Below, in pieces: positions 26,697 to 38,988 of a stretch of DNA of 64,000 nucleotides. The notes under the pieces were generated by a model. The model searched no databases. It worked only from the letters and a program-made list of their open reading frames with translations, and was not told the DNA's origin. Each line of letters begins with the position of its first letter. Within the stretch, counting starts at the first letter, position 1. The DNA lies in NCBI GenBank assembly GCA_001683735.1, contig LUGG01000023.1, positions 744,001 to 808,000 of the forward strand, given 5' to 3'. Made by a program: the position numbers and the translations under genes. The DNA is from Grifola frondosa. Lineage: Eukaryota; Basidiomycota; Agaricomycetes; Polyporales; Grifolaceae.

Positions 26697-27440
26697 GCAG
26701 AGGAGAGCTCAAGCTGAATTGGGCGCTGTAGTCGGACCAAACCAACTGCCTGAATTCTCGGACAGAGCCCCGATGTCATACATTAGCGCGCTTGCGAACG
26801 AGTGCTTACGTTGGCAGGTGGTTATGCCGCTTGCAATTCCCCATCGCTGCATGCATGACAATGAGTACAAGGGGTATTATATTCCGAAGGTTCACTCGTG
26901 ATGCTTAATCTATGGTACGTTATTGATTATCATACCAACACTCACAACGTTCTCATATCTGCATTCCAGGGCTTTTGCGCACGATCCTATGGTGTATCCA
27001 GAACCAAATGTGTTTAAACCGGAGCGCACAGATGGACCTGGAGACTAAAGATCCGAGAATGATTTCTTTTGGATGCGGAAGGAAGTGCGTTGCGAACGCG
27101 GTCATCTAACTTTGCTTGAGGTTCAAGCCTCATCAGGATATGTCCTGGACTCCACTATGCTGACGCCTCTCTTTGGATTACTGTTGCCTCGGTGCTACAC
27201 GTATTCGGACATATAGGCACAGTCAACCAGTCAGACTCAACCCCAAAATGACCTCAGGCCTGCTCTCATGAGTCTCCGATACTCGCCTTCTTGTAGTGCT
27301 GAGATGTTATGCAGGTATCATGCACCATCAAACCTCGCTCGTCATTGGCAGAGGCCCTCATCCATTCCCACTCGTCACCAGTTGGCTCATTAGATGTCAC
27401 TGGTATGTTTAAGTAGTGAACACCTCAAATCAGTCAAGCG
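26697..27440 (+). pseudogene. Cytochrome P450 relic D (C-terminal half only)
   Basis: Decayed copy of the OrdA-like group. Recognisable pieces in order: QRRAQAELGAVVGPNQLPEF, ECLRWQVVMPLAIPHRC (ExxR), NEYKGYYIPK, HDPMVYPEPNVFKPER, KDPRMISFGCGRK, a damaged haem signature CPGLHYADASLW (Arg replaced by Leu), MTSGLLS and the tail CTIKPRSSLAEALIHS. The N-terminal half (anchor, hinge, helix C, I helix) is absent, the K-helix piece loses the Gly of PKGS, and the spacing between blocks is irregular. Several independent lesions make this true decay, unlike the single-base slips elsewhere. Lies in tandem with P450-E, its probable source. Confidence 0.82.
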
Positions 27441-28096
27441 CTTGAGCGCAGCAGGACTTATGTTTTATCTGTGTCTTCGCTGTGGAGCCCTTGCTGCGTC
27501 TGCAATAGTCATTTCATTTGACATCTTTCTTATGCGCGACGTTGCGGATCGTGACTGAGGTGATAAGCAAAGCGTTGTCTTTAGTTGCCATGATTCTGAA
27601 CTCGTTCACCCCTCTTACACAAGCGAATCAGTCCATCAGATTAGCGAGCTGGGATTCTGTTATCTTCGTGGTCCGTGCTCACCATATGTGTACGTTGCGC
27701 CATGTCATACTGTCCATGTGGTTCGGCTAACAAGTTCGGAGCAGTGTTTAAGACCAATCACGACGCGACAGCGAAGAAGGTAAAATTAATCAAGCTTCTT
27801 GTTCTCAATTAGCTTGAATTCCCACTCTCAATTACTTGTTTCTTCTGTGCTTCACGATCACTAGTGCTACCACGCTGGTACTACTGCCCGATGTCGCGTC
27901 GCTAATTCGGCTCCTCGTAAACTTGCTTGCGATCTCGAGTCTGCATCGTTGTCGTCGGCAGTTTGCACGACGCCTGGTCCCAGTGTTTGATCATGACGTA
28001 TATTATGGAAACATCTGATCTTCTGCTTCGTTCTGGATACAAATAGTGGCTCGTAGGATATCGTCAACAGGTACCATGGTTGTTGCTTTCCTCAGG
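27441..28096. other. Intergenic region upstream of P450-E
   Basis: Presumed P450-E promoter; no feature recognised. Confidence 0.4.
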
Positions 28097-30144
28097 ATGA
28101 CTACCAATCCTAACTGGCTCATTCCGCTTGTACTCATCGCTGTTATTCTGGTCTGGAAGCTTCTCATTGGTGCTGCATATCCAAGAAATCTTCCCCTTCC
28201 CCCGGGACCGAGCCTCTTCCTATCATTGGCAATATTCTTGATATACCGAAGACGCAGCAATGGATCTCCTATCGAGATATGGCTGCCAAGTACGGTCCGT
28301 CCTTTATTGATTGGACATGATGGTGATCTGTATCTGAGTCAACCTCGCAGGCGACATCATTCATCTACGAGTGCTGGGCCAAACCTTGATCCTTCTTGGA
28401 TCACGAGAGGCTGTCTTTGAGCTATTGGAAGGAAGGTCTGCGACGTACTCCGATAGAGGGATGTCAACGATGATCTCGCTGTAAGCCGTATTCTGTCGTA
28501 CGTTGATCAATCATTGTGACTCAAATATGCGTCTAGCATGGGGTGGGAATGGAATATGACTATGATGCCTTATGGCCAAACGTGGCGGAGGCATCGCCGA
28601 ATTTTCCATCAGTGCTTTCATCGAGAGACGATTGAAGTATATCAACCAGAGCAACTGCGTGCAACACACCGCCTGCTTCAACGTTTATCTCTTCAGCCAC
28701 TCCAATTCATCCAGCATACTCGCCAGTAAGTTTCCGGACATTTATCTCTCAAACTCCTTCACCTTCGACTGCTAAGAATATTTGCCTAGTACATTCAGTG
28801 CGATAATGTTGAATGTTGCATATGGCATGCAAGTCGCAGAGGCGGACGACAAGTATATCAAAATAGCAGAAAAGGCGGTCCAGACGGCCAACGACCTCCA
28901 GCCTGGCTCTTACTTGGTTGAGCATTTTCCCATTTTGAGATTTGTTCCAGCTTGGGTCCCAGGTGCCGGATTTCAACGGAAGGCAGCCAAATGGAGAAAA
29001 GACGTCCTAGCTCTCAGGGAGGTCCCATTTGCGGCGGCCAAAACTGCCATTGTACGTGATCTCGTTGATCGCGATGCCCTAAACTGATTTGTGCCGTAGA
29101 ACAACGGTTCGTGTTCTTCTTCGATTACAAGCGCATTGATGGAAGAGATCTCTCAACTTGACGATGCTTCTGCCCACGAGAAGGAAGAGGTCGCGAAAAA
29201 TGTGACGGGAATAACTTACGCTGGTAAGGATTTCTTTCGTTATAAACAGTAGCCACTAACGCTTCTCACGTTTGGTAGCCGGAGTCGATACTGTAATTTA
29301 TGTCTATCGTGGACTTCAGAGCTACATTTTGATTGTACCTTTGATAGACCCTGGCAGCGACTCGCATCTTCTTTCTCGCAATGGTATTGTATCCCGAAGT
29401 ACAGAAACGAGCTCAAGCAGAGCTGGATGCCATCGTAGGCTCGAGGCAGTTGCCGGACTTCTCTCATCGAGACTCATTGCCGTACATCAATGCAATGGTC
29501 AAGGAATGTTTACGATGGCAAGTTGTGGTACCATTTGCACTTCCCCATCGCTGCATGGTCGACGATGAGTACAAAGGATACTACATTCCGAAGGGTTCAC
29601 TAGTAATGGCAAACTCATGGTTTGTTATTGATTCTTCTGCTGACTTTGAAGCTGAATACGGTGGTGATGATGTAGGGCATTGTTGCATGACCCCGCGGTA
29701 TACCCAGATCCTGACGAGTTCAAACCGGAGCGATTCCTCAAAGACGGCCAACTCGATCCCGAAGTGACTGACCCAAGTACCATGGCTTTCGGCTATGGTC
29801 GAAGGTCTGTTGCTGCTCCGATATTTGTGTATATCTGTGTTCATGTATTGTCAGGCTATGTCCCGGGCGCCATTTCGCGGAGTCGTCTCTTTGGTTGATT
29901 ATAGCATCCGTGTTGCATGTGTTCGACATTGGGCCGCCTTTGGATGCCAAAGGTCAAGCCATGAATGTTGAGCCGAAAATGACCTCGGGACTTCTCTCGT
30001 AAGCGCCTCAATGTGTCTTGACGATACCGATTTGATAGGTGCAAATTTGTCAGGTTTCCTGAGGAGTTTCAATGTACTATTGAACCACGCTCGGCATCTG
30101 TGGAGGCACTTATCCACGTGGATGGACCTCCAGCTCGCTCCTAG
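28097..30144 (+). CDS. Cytochrome P450 E (OrdA/CYP64-like group)
   Basis: Starts MTTNPNWLIPLVLIAVILVW (anchor) and LPLPPGP. One A seems missing at 28211 (CCGAGCCT for CCGAAGCCT): after it the expected [20 protein letters not shown] is in the next frame. Further blocks: DIIHLRVLGQTLILLGS, GWEWNMTMMPYGQTWRR, AGVDTTLAATRIFFLAM (I helix), ECLRWQ (ExxR), PERFLKDGQ and haem motif FGYGRR-LCPGRHFAESS with the group intron (GTCTGT donor, TTGTCAG acceptor). C-terminus FPEEFQCTIEPRSASVEALI, stop at 30144. ATGs at 28076 and upstream are alternative starts. Otherwise complete. Confidence 0.84.
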
Positions 30145-31018
30145 ATCCTGATCTCTAATTTTGGGTAATGTTCAAACCTGTAAGTTTCGGCGAGCATATC
30201 ATCTTGTGAATAATCCCTCTCCAGTACTGATCATCATTGTTGTTGCATAAAACAGTTCGCGAAGGGTTGAGAAAGCTGCTGCCATGATCACGAACTTTTT
30301 TGGGCTTCTGGATGATTGGTTTGAAACGACATGTGTATGTTGTCCCGGGCCTTATGACGGTAAAATTTCGAGATGACCACTATTGCCATTAATGATATTA
30401 TCAACTCAGAGTCGTGTGTGCATAGTATCACTCGGAACTTCTATGTCGTCAATGCCAACCCTTAGGCATGCGGACACAACTTGGACCAGCATATGAGTAC
30501 TGGTGAATTTGAAGCAGGTCAACATGATCGAAGGATTCGAATCTTATCTTATCTGGAGAGCGCTCGTTGTAAAAGTGCTTTTGTCTTCGACTTGATACTC
30601 ATCGACATCACTCGCTCATCACTCTTTTGCACGTTCGAAGATGGCCGTCTTTCCAAACCTACATCATCAATTATTCCGAGCTCAGCGGGATGTAGCCTCT
30701 AGAGACTCAGGATGACCTTCGTACTGTTTGATTGCATCGCCATCCAAGTGCGATAGCATCTGGGATTCACAAGCTCGGGCCGCTGCTGTTACTTCGAAGT
30801 GGCGCTGTTCGGACTGCCTCAGCATTGTTTTGTCTTGTTCTGTGGGTTCGTCACTATTGTTTTGTCGCCATCTCAAAATATAGATCTGGCCTTTCGAAGC
30901 GTGTTGAACTGTCCCTTCAAGACGCAAGACAGACGACTCTTCTAGATTGGTATCAAATCTTGGACGGACAACTTTTTCTATGGCTGACATGTGAAGTTTC
31001 CAGGGGCGCCATAAGGAG
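30145..31018. other. Intergenic region between P450-E and P450-F
   Basis: Holds the 3' flank of E and the promoter of F. No coding or repeat element recognised. Confidence 0.4.
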
Positions 31019-31026
31019 TATATAAG
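31019..31026 (+). promoter_or_regulatory. TATA box of P450-F
   Basis: TATATAAG lies 42 bases before the P450-F start codon, implying a short leader. Confidence 0.5.
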
Positions 31027-31067
31027 TCCTGTAACTAACGTTTGCAGATCAGAGCGCTACCTCAAAT

Positions 31068-33144
31068 ATGGCCGTGGATCTGACCTCTGGCACGTCCTTC
31101 ACGTACCTTACAATCCTAGTGGCAATCGTGATCCTCAAGTATACGAGGGATGCTACAAAGTCTAGGAATCGCCCACTTCCACCCGGTCCCAAGCCGCTTC
31201 CTATAATCGGCAATATCCTTGACATGCCCCAGACTTTACCGTGGATCACGTTCCGTGACTGGTCTGAGAAATACGGTCCGCTGTTTCTCATTCAAAAACA
31301 TCTATAATGGACTGATATATTTGATGAAGGCGATGTAGTGCATATACGATTGCTCGAACAACCTGTCGTCATTCTCGGATCGCCTAAGGCTGCATTCGAA
31401 CTTCTCGACAAACGATCAGCCAATTATTCCGATAGAGCGCGATCTCCGCTCGTCTCATTGTAAGTCGCATGATCTGGAAAGTTTTCCCCCTTTCAATAAT
31501 GTGCTGTTCTCTGTCTGTGCAGAATGGGGTGGGATTGGATGATGGCATTTGTTCCATACGGACAAGTGTGGCGGCGTGCTCGGCGGATGTTCTGGCAGCA
31601 TTTCACTTCCGCTGCAATACGACGTTATGAACCAGCGCAGCTGGAAGGCGCCCACAGACTCGCAAAACGACTTCTCGATAGCCCTGATCGGTTTGTGCGC
31701 CACATTCACTAGTGAGTATGTCGTTTTATGATCAGATGCGCTCGTACTTACAAGATGAACGAAGTGCTTTCGGCTCCGCTATCTTGAAAGCAGTGCACGG
31801 CCTGAACGTTGCCGAAAATGACGACAAATATGTCCTGGCTTCTGAACAAGGGGTGCAAGGCCGATTGAAGCATTCGTACCGGGAGCATTTCTAGTAGAAT
31901 ATTTTCCATTCTTGAAGTACGTGCCCTCCTGGGTTCCTGGTGCCGGTTTCCAAAAGAAAATGGCCAAGTGGAGGCTCGAATCCTGCATTTTAAAGGACGT
32001 TCCATTCGAAGCAGTTAAGCATTCATTTGTGAGCGCACATTCTGCTTTTGGCTCCAGACAAATAAACTGAATTTCAATATAGAAAGACGGTACCGCTGCA
32101 CCATCTGTCATTAGTTCGTTACTTGAACAGATCTCTCGTCTGGACCCATCTCTACAAGAGGAAGAGGAAGATCTTGCTAAGAATGTAGTGGGTGCTGCTT
32201 ATGGCGGTGAGCATTATATTCTGTCTGTTGTATTTCCGCGCCGCTAATTTCCCTGCTTGTCTTAAAGCTGGTGCAGATACTGTACGTTATGATTCTCATA
32301 GCTGTGTCAGAATTTTGATTGCTCGCTGCAGACTTTCTCTATTATCCAAGCGTTCTTTCTTGCAATGGTTTCACATCCTGAGGTGCAGAGGAAGGCTCGA
32401 GCGGAGCTAGATTTGGTAGTTGGTCCCAACAGATTGCCTGACTTCGGCGACCGCGATTCTCTTCCGTATATTAACGCCGTTGTGAAAGAGTCATTGCGTT
32501 GGCAGAATGTCGTCCCTCTTGGGATTATCCATCGCTCAATCGAGGAGGACGAATATAACGGCTATTTCATCCCGGCTGGCTGTTCGGTGATTGCGAACAT
32601 ATGGTAAGAATTTCAGACTGAAACTACGCACGACACTGAGTGCATTGTTTTGTGCAGGGCATTTATGCATGATCCGGAAGTATATCCAGATCCAGAGGCG
32701 TTTATCCCCGAGCGATATTTGCTAAATGGCAAACTGAATCCAGAGGTGCAAGATCCGAGCACGATTGTTTTTGGCTTCGGGCGGAGGTACGTATAGCCGA
32801 AATTCTATACCTTCGAAGTCTTCATGAATCGTCCAATATTCAGGATCTGTCCCGGCCGCCATTTTGCAGACACTTCACTCTTCATCAACTTGGCGACCGT
32901 GCTGCATCTTTTCGACATAGCGCCAGCCGTCGATTCGAACGGTGAAGAAATTCCTGTACCTGGCACCATGACATCAGGCTTTCTCTCGTGAGTGTGGCCT
33001 TCTGGTATTCCACATTTCGGATGTAGATTCAGATTACTGTGTCCGCCTCATAGGTACCCGACCGAATTCAAGTGCAGTATCAAGCCCCGTTCAGCATCTG
33101 CTGAGGCACTCATTCAAGCAGATTACGGAGAAACATTCGCATGA
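31068..33144 (+). CDS. Cytochrome P450 F (OrdA/CYP64-like group)
   Basis: Starts [20 protein letters not shown] (anchor) and [13 protein letters not shown]. Blocks: [53 protein letters not shown] (I helix), ESLRWQ (ExxR), [26 protein letters not shown] (haem Cys, Arg codon split by the group intron), [20 protein letters not shown], stop at 33144. One base seems missing at about 31859-31861: GVQG is followed by an out-of-frame stretch, while the next frame gives [20 protein letters not shown]. Tandem with E and closest in general form to G. Confidence 0.85.
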
Positions 33145-33603
33145 TTAATGTCGATTTCGCACAAGCAAGTGTACATTTTCAGACTCGAATTTCCTAATAC
33201 AATGTACAATGTACTTTAGAGCTCCCTCAGTCATGCCAGCCTTCTGAAATATGTTCGCTGTACTTGCATGCTGCGCAATATAGGGAAATAACAAACGATT
33301 GACTACGGTCTCTACCACTGCTAACACTAAAATGTACTAATTCAGTGCAGACTACCCATTGCATCGCTCATCCGCTGCTCTGGATGAAACATATTCGTCT
33401 ACCTATGCGATACGTGTGTGAGCGAGCAACCGACTTCACTCATCTATTTCTCTCTTCGTCTCTGTCACGAGCGAAAACACTCCTTCAAGTGCCGGCGGCG
33501 ACTGAAGACAATGCAGCAACTTGCGTCTGATGCAAAAACATCAATTCAGATCACAGCCACGAACTTTTCATTTTCGTTGTTTTTTTGTAAGACTGGGTAT
33601 TCT
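33145..33603. other. Convergent intergenic region, P450-F and FMO 1
   Basis: 3' flanks of both genes; no feature recognised. Confidence 0.4.
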
Positions 33604-35184
33604 TCATAGTTTTGTCCTATCTGCCCGGTCCTTAGCTCGGCGCAGCACCTTCATCAACAAGTCCACCCATTCTTGGTCGCCGTCGCTCCCCGCGCCAACG
33701 CCGCGCACCAACTTCTCCGCCTCCCCAGCCCGCTCGATCTCCTTCCACTCCACCTTCATTGCCTCCTTCCAGTCATATACCTCCTTCTCCCATTGCGGCA
33801 CCTTCCACTCAGCACCCGCAAACTCGCCGCCCGCAAACGCGTGCAGCTCGTCTCGATAGTCGAACTGCTCGTGTCCGACGAAGCGGTGCCACGACTCCGC
33901 GATCGCGAGCTCGTCGTCGCCTGCCACCGCGCGGAGCGCCTCGTACCGCGAGATGATGCCTACGGCTTCCCGAGCCACGTCTAGGCTCGCGGGGTCTTGA
34001 AAGACCTTTAACACTGCGCGGGTCTGTGCTTCGACCAGCGGGAACGGCGCCACGTGCAGGGGAAGGCCGACGAACGCAAGACTGGAGGGAGGGAAATGCG
34101 AGGTGAGGGGGGAAATATGTCGAGCGAGCGGGAAGAGGTGGTATGATGAGTTGAACAGGCTCGAAGGAAGGGGCGGAACGGGAGGCGGAAGGGACGTGTG
34201 CACTACCGACTGCGAGAAAAAAGGAAAGTCGAATTGATATCCTGTCGCAAGGATAACGTGATCGATGCCCGTCTCCACCGTGCCGTCCTCGAATACCACG
34301 CGCCCATCGTCCGCGTCCAAGTACTCCTTGACGCGTCCGCGGATCTTTAGCGTGCCGCCCTCGAAGTCCTCTGTCGCCGCGCCCGATATGGATCGGACCA
34401 CAGTGTGCGTGACCGTGCGTGTTTCGGCGACGATATCTTGGCCGCTAGGTCCCGCGCCGACGACAAGCACGGTGGTGCCGAAGGGTTGTGGGCGACGATA
34501 CCATGCGGAGTGTGTTGCCTTACCCTTTTCGCGCCATGTGTCGAGCCCAGGGGTATTGGGAAAGCGTGGCAGACGATAATGTCCGTTTGCGACGATGACA
34601 AGATCAAATCGGAGCGTCTCATCTCCGGAAAGGCGGACGACCCATTGAGAGCCCGTATCGTCCCAGGAGAGGGATAGGACAGCAGTGTTGAGACGGATGT
34701 GGGGTATCAAACCGAAGGTCTCCGCGTAGGCATTCAGATAGGCTTCGACGATAGATGCACGAGGAAAGAGCGTCGTGGATGGAGGGAATGAGAACGAGCG
34801 GTATGCCATAGCGGGGTGCGCGAGATTGGTCGTCAGCGAGTCATAGAGCGGTGTCAAGGGCGGGTAACCGGTCGGCGGTGCAGGTACCCTGTGCGATAGT
34901 CAGAGATGTCCGTCTGAACGCACAACGGGAATGCTCACCAGATACCGCCTATCTTATCTCGCGCCTCGAACGCTGTTACCTTCCACAATCCCTCTTTGAA
35001 CTGAGGAGTGTCCGCGATCACCTTGAGTGCTCCCAAACCTCCGGGACCAGCGCCGATGATGCATATTTGTTTCACACCCGCGGCGGCACGCGATGTTTCT
35101 AGAGCGGCATCTTGAATGTCTGAGTGAGCATCATTGTACCAGCGATGTAAGAGCACCGTACTACGTACTTGGCAGTAGATCCAT
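33604..35184 (-). CDS. Flavin-containing monooxygenase 1
   Basis: FAD/NADPH-dependent oxygenase acting on N, S or ketone substrates. Exons 35169-35184 (16 nt), 34939-35110 and 33604-34888. Motifs: FAD-binding IIGAGPGGLGALK, GGIW, FMO-type PLYDSLTTNLAHPAMAYRSF, VANGHYRLPRFP, NADPH-binding VVGAGPSGQDIV, and LATGYQFDFPFF. Length is about 490 aa, normal for fungal FMOs. The 16-nt first coding exon (MDLLP) was chosen because the same structure and flanking bases (GAAGACC..CGAATGG) occur in FMO 2, and because no in-frame ATG precedes the FAD motif otherwise. Intact. Head-to-head with FMO 2, so an inverted duplicate; substrate unknown. Confidence 0.88.
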
Positions 35185-36106
35185 TCGAAGGTCTTCAAAT
35201 TGTCCGAGGCTGCAAGTTGAGAGTATCAGAGCGGATCAAGAGTGGTTCTGAGCTTCCGTGGAAAACCTTGAAAATAGCTGCAACGCCACTAACGCGCGAC
35301 ATCACGCAAGTCGAAAGTCCTAATGCGTGACGATTTGACTACTGACCTGGCCTATGGATCTAGGCAGACCGATAAATATCGAGGGAGGGAGTCATATTAG
35401 CTGTGCCAATATCTCGACTGTGATTGTCTGAGCGAACTCGGCGAACTTACAAGCGCCGGATGGGCGCTTGCTTGGACACGGTGCACACAATCGACTGCAG
35501 ATATTATCTATGCCACTACCAGCTATAGTCATTACAGCGAATGCAAGAGCCTGACGCCTCCAATTGATGCCGACTCCTCGAATAAACCTGACGGATGCTC
35601 CCACTCTTGTTCATGGAGAACACATCCAGGGCCTTAAGAAGTGCATAAGCCGCAAGTCCGCAGTACCATTACAAGGGACCATCGCGTCCGGGGTGTGCTT
35701 GAATGTAGGTTTGCCGAAGGGTTTGCGAGGTCTGAGCGGGACGGGCATAGCGATGTTGAAACAGCATCTAGTTGTGTCCAAATTACCAAATCTAATATCC
35801 TGTGCCACACCAAACGGCATGAGGGTGCAGGGCACAATGCAGCAGGTCTTTTTTTGTAGCAGGTTCGCACCCATCCTCGACATGCAACGGCAGGTATGGG
35901 ACGCGTTTGGCATTGCAATGGCCCATTCCTTATGCCCAGCTATATCGTCAATTGCCTAGGCCAGCAATAACATCCGCGCACAACTTGCGTGATGTCGCGC
36001 ATTATGGCGTTTCCGCCTTTTTTCTTCGGAAGCTCTGACTCGCACTCCATTCAACTTCGTGGTTCATCCTTTCTACTTGCAGTCTCAGGAATTTGAAGAC
36101 CACCGA
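35185..36106. promoter_or_regulatory. Bidirectional region between the two FMO genes
   Basis: A 922-bp spacer. The 18-mer ACTTGCGTGATGTCGCGC occurs at 35983-36000 (+) and in inverse at 35294-35311, 107 and 110 bases from the respective start codons, so each gene keeps the same proximal promoter. A perfect 8-bp inverted repeat, CAAGCGCC-GGATG-GGCGCTTG (35450-35470), lies in the spacer and could bind a dimeric regulator. A 131-codon ORF inside (35564-35959) has no family features. Confidence 0.55.
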
Positions 36107-37694
36107 ATGGACTCATTGCCCAGTACATAGTACAGTGCTTTTGCATTATCGTAACAATGGCACTCACCACACTCTGCTCTAGAAACATCCCACGCCGCCG
36201 CTGGAGGTGCGAAACAGATATGCATTATCGGCGCCGGCCCCACAGGGCTGGCAGCGCTCAGAGTGATTACGGACACTCCTCAGTATAAGGAGGGTTTGTG
36301 GGAGGTAACGGCGTTCGAGGCGCGAGACAAGATAGGTGGCATCTGGTAAGTGATCCCATCGTACGTCCAGACGAATACCTCCAACCAGAGTTTTCTCTGC
36401 ATAGGGTTCCTGCACCGCCGACCGGGGACCCACCCTGGACGTCGCTGTATGACTCGCTGACAACGAATGTCCCGCACCCCGCCATGGCAGCCCGCTCTTT
36501 CCCGTTCCCTCCGTCCACGCCGCTCTTCCCGCCAGCGGCTACCGTCGAGGCCTATTTAGATGCCTTCGCCGAGACTTTCGGTCTGCTGCCCCACATCCGC
36601 CTCAACGCCCCCGTTCTCTCCGCCACCTGGGACGATGCAGACTCCAAATGGGTCGTATGCGTGCCCGACGATGAGACGCATCGCTTCGACCTTGTCCTCG
36701 TCGCGAATGGGCACTACCGCGTCCCGCGCTTCCCCGACACCGCCGGGCTTGACGCATGGCGTGCGAAACAAAAGGCGACGCATTCTGCGTGGTACCGTCG
36801 CCCTCACCCTCGTGGTCCCACCGTGCTCATTGTCGGTGGGGACCCAGCGGCGACGACATCTTCGCCGGGATGCGTCCTTTCACACGCACCATTATCCGGT
36901 CCGTCGTGAACGCGACAGCGGAGGACCACCAGGATGGCACGTTAAAGGTCCGCGGACGCGTCAAGGAGTATCTGGACGCGGATGAGGGGCGCGTGCTGTT
37001 CGAAGATGGAATAGTGGAGACGGGCATCGACTACGTCTTCCTCGCGACGGGGTACCAGTACTCTTTCCCGTTCTTCCCGCAGTCGGTGATGCGCACATCC
37101 GCACCGCCGTCCACGACGCCACTCCCGGAGGGCCTGTTCAACTCAACACACCACGTCTTCCCGCTCGCGCGGCATATGTTCCCGCTCACATCGCCGTTCC
37201 CGCCCTCAAGCCTCGCGTTCATCGGCTTGCCGCTGCGCGCGGCACCGTTCGCTCTCGCGGAGGCGCAGACGCGCGTAGCGCTGAAGGCCTTCGCGGATCC
37301 GACCAGCTTGGACGTGCCGCGCGAGGCGGCAGCGATCGTCGCGCGTTACGAGGCGTTGCGGGCAGCCGCAGGCGGCAACGCGGGTGCGATTGCAGAACGG
37401 TGGCACCACTTCGACGGGTGCGGGCAGCTTGACTACCGGGACGAGCTGAATGCGTTTTTGGGCGGGGAGTTCGCGGAGTCGGAGTGGAAGGTGCCTGAGT
37501 GGGAGAAAGAGGTGCAAGTTTGGAAGATGGAGATGAAGGGGGAGTGGAAGGAGCTTGAGCGCGCTGGGGAGGCGGAGGAGTGGGTGCGCGGCGTCGGCGC
37601 GGGGAGCGATGCCGAGCAGGAATGGGTGGATGTGATGGTGAAATTGTTGCGCCGAACTAAGAACCGGAAGATAGAACATGGGGGCTGCGAATAG
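36107..37694 (+). CDS. Flavin-containing monooxygenase 2
   Basis: Inverted paralogue of FMO 1 with the same structure: exons 36107-36122 (16 nt, MDSLP), 36183-36345 and 36405-37694. Motifs: FAD-binding IIGAGPTGLAALR, GGIW, SLYDSLTTNVPHPAMAARSF, VANGHYRVPRFP, LATGYQYSFPFF. The NADPH motif is broken: VLIVGG is followed by DPAATTSS unless one G is added to GGGG at 36838-36841, which restores GGGPSGDDIFAG and the rest of the protein. This is probably a consensus error. The coding sequence is markedly GC-richer than its spacer, as in FMO 1. Confidence 0.87.
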
Positions 37695-37878
37695 CGCTGA
37701 TTTGCAATAAAACATTCTCTAAGCATGAGCACATATATGGAAGCATTGAGTGGGATATTGTCCATTTTACAAGTGATGAGCACAGCAAATACATAGCAGC
37801 TGACATATCAAAGCAAATGTTACAACTTCTCCAGCATGAGCAAAACTGTGAAGACACATAACGTTGATAACGAACCGA

Positions 37879-38988
37879 TCATTCATCTTCGGATTTCATC
37901 TCCTGTTGTACACCTCCATCGGTCGAAGCATCGCCCACAGAAGGATGTAGACCCCATTCAATATATTTGCCGTTGTTGAGGTTACCTTGAAATGTGGAAA
38001 TTAACTGTTGCTTTGGCTGGAACCACTGAGCAAACTCAGCAAAGGTGGTTGGGCGATTCGATCCATCCTCTGGATTGGATAATGCTTTGATTAAGATCTC
38101 ATCGAGATGAGAGGGTATAGAATGTGATGGAATGTCTGTGTCTACATCTCAGTGGAACAACATCAATATTGAGATTCAATATGAAAAAGAAAGAGCAACC
38201 TTACCCTCATCCACATATTCTGATATAGCATTTTGTTCGATCTCGGGTGACATGGCAGGACTGATATGTATTTGGGGCTCAGGGGATGTTGAGAGCTCTG
38301 GTGTTAATAATTGTAGTCGAGTCGAGCTGCCAGCCATTGCTCCGCTCGGCCCTGGATCTTCTGCGATAGATTTCTGTTTAATTTTGAATTGATTAGAGAC
38401 ATTATGCTGACGCATGATATCACCGAGTTACCCGTTGTGACTTTTCCCGCTTCACGGCGATCCATGTTAAGACCTCAGAGTAGACAACACCAAGTCTCTG
38501 AGACCAGATCTTGACCATTTCTTCCGATGGATTTGGTGTTTCAGACGTGAGGATCTCGAGGTCCTCTATGACACCCGGCGACTTCAAGGAGGGATAGACT
38601 AGACATGTTGGGAAATAAGGGCCGATACTAGAGTGTGTTAGGATAGACTTACGAATGTCATGACTAGTTCTCGCTTTGGTTTGCTTCATTCGTTCAGATT
38701 TCCTCTTCTGACAAAACCACACGGTCACATTCTGCGTGGTGTAGTGCTCGCATCCCGGAAGTACATGTAGTCTCGCCAGGAGCTCTTTCCGTTCGGCTAT
38801 CGAAGGTCTCTGCACTCTCGTGTAATAATCTACGACGAACAAACATGCAAATGAGTGTTTTATGAAACGTCGACTGGCGACGACAGACCGTTGAGCAACG
38901 CGTACCCCTCGCGCGTCAGACGCCGTTGAGCGCTCCGCGATGACTTCGGTTCATCATCGGCTCCTGTTGTCTCGACGTTGGCTGACAT
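37879..38988 (-). CDS. Atypical homeodomain protein
   Basis: Putative transcription factor. Starts MSANVETTGADDEPKSSRSA. A homeodomain-like region runs RRLTREGYALLN, (intron, 38838-38888), DYYTRVQRPSIAERKELLAR, LPGCEHYTTQNVTVWFCQKR. The recognition helix keeps WF..KR but has Gln where homeodomains carry the near-invariant Asn51, and the loop before it is a few residues longer than the 60-residue standard. The rest is Ser/Pro/Glu-rich and ends DGGVQQEMKSEDE. At least four introns, including one inside TSHDI-LYPSLKSP. It is not a standard mating-type HD1 or HD2 protein by sequence, and no other mating-locus genes are adjacent. Exon joins beyond the homeodomain are tentative. Confidence 0.7.

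Noticed and set aside
35564..35959. 131-codon ORF in the spacer between the FMO genes
   Set aside because: No recognisable domain, and overlapping ORFs of similar length exist on the other strand.
37879..38988. Mating-type A locus (HD1/HD2 pair)
   Set aside because: Only one homeodomain gene, with an atypical recognition helix, and no usual flanking genes.
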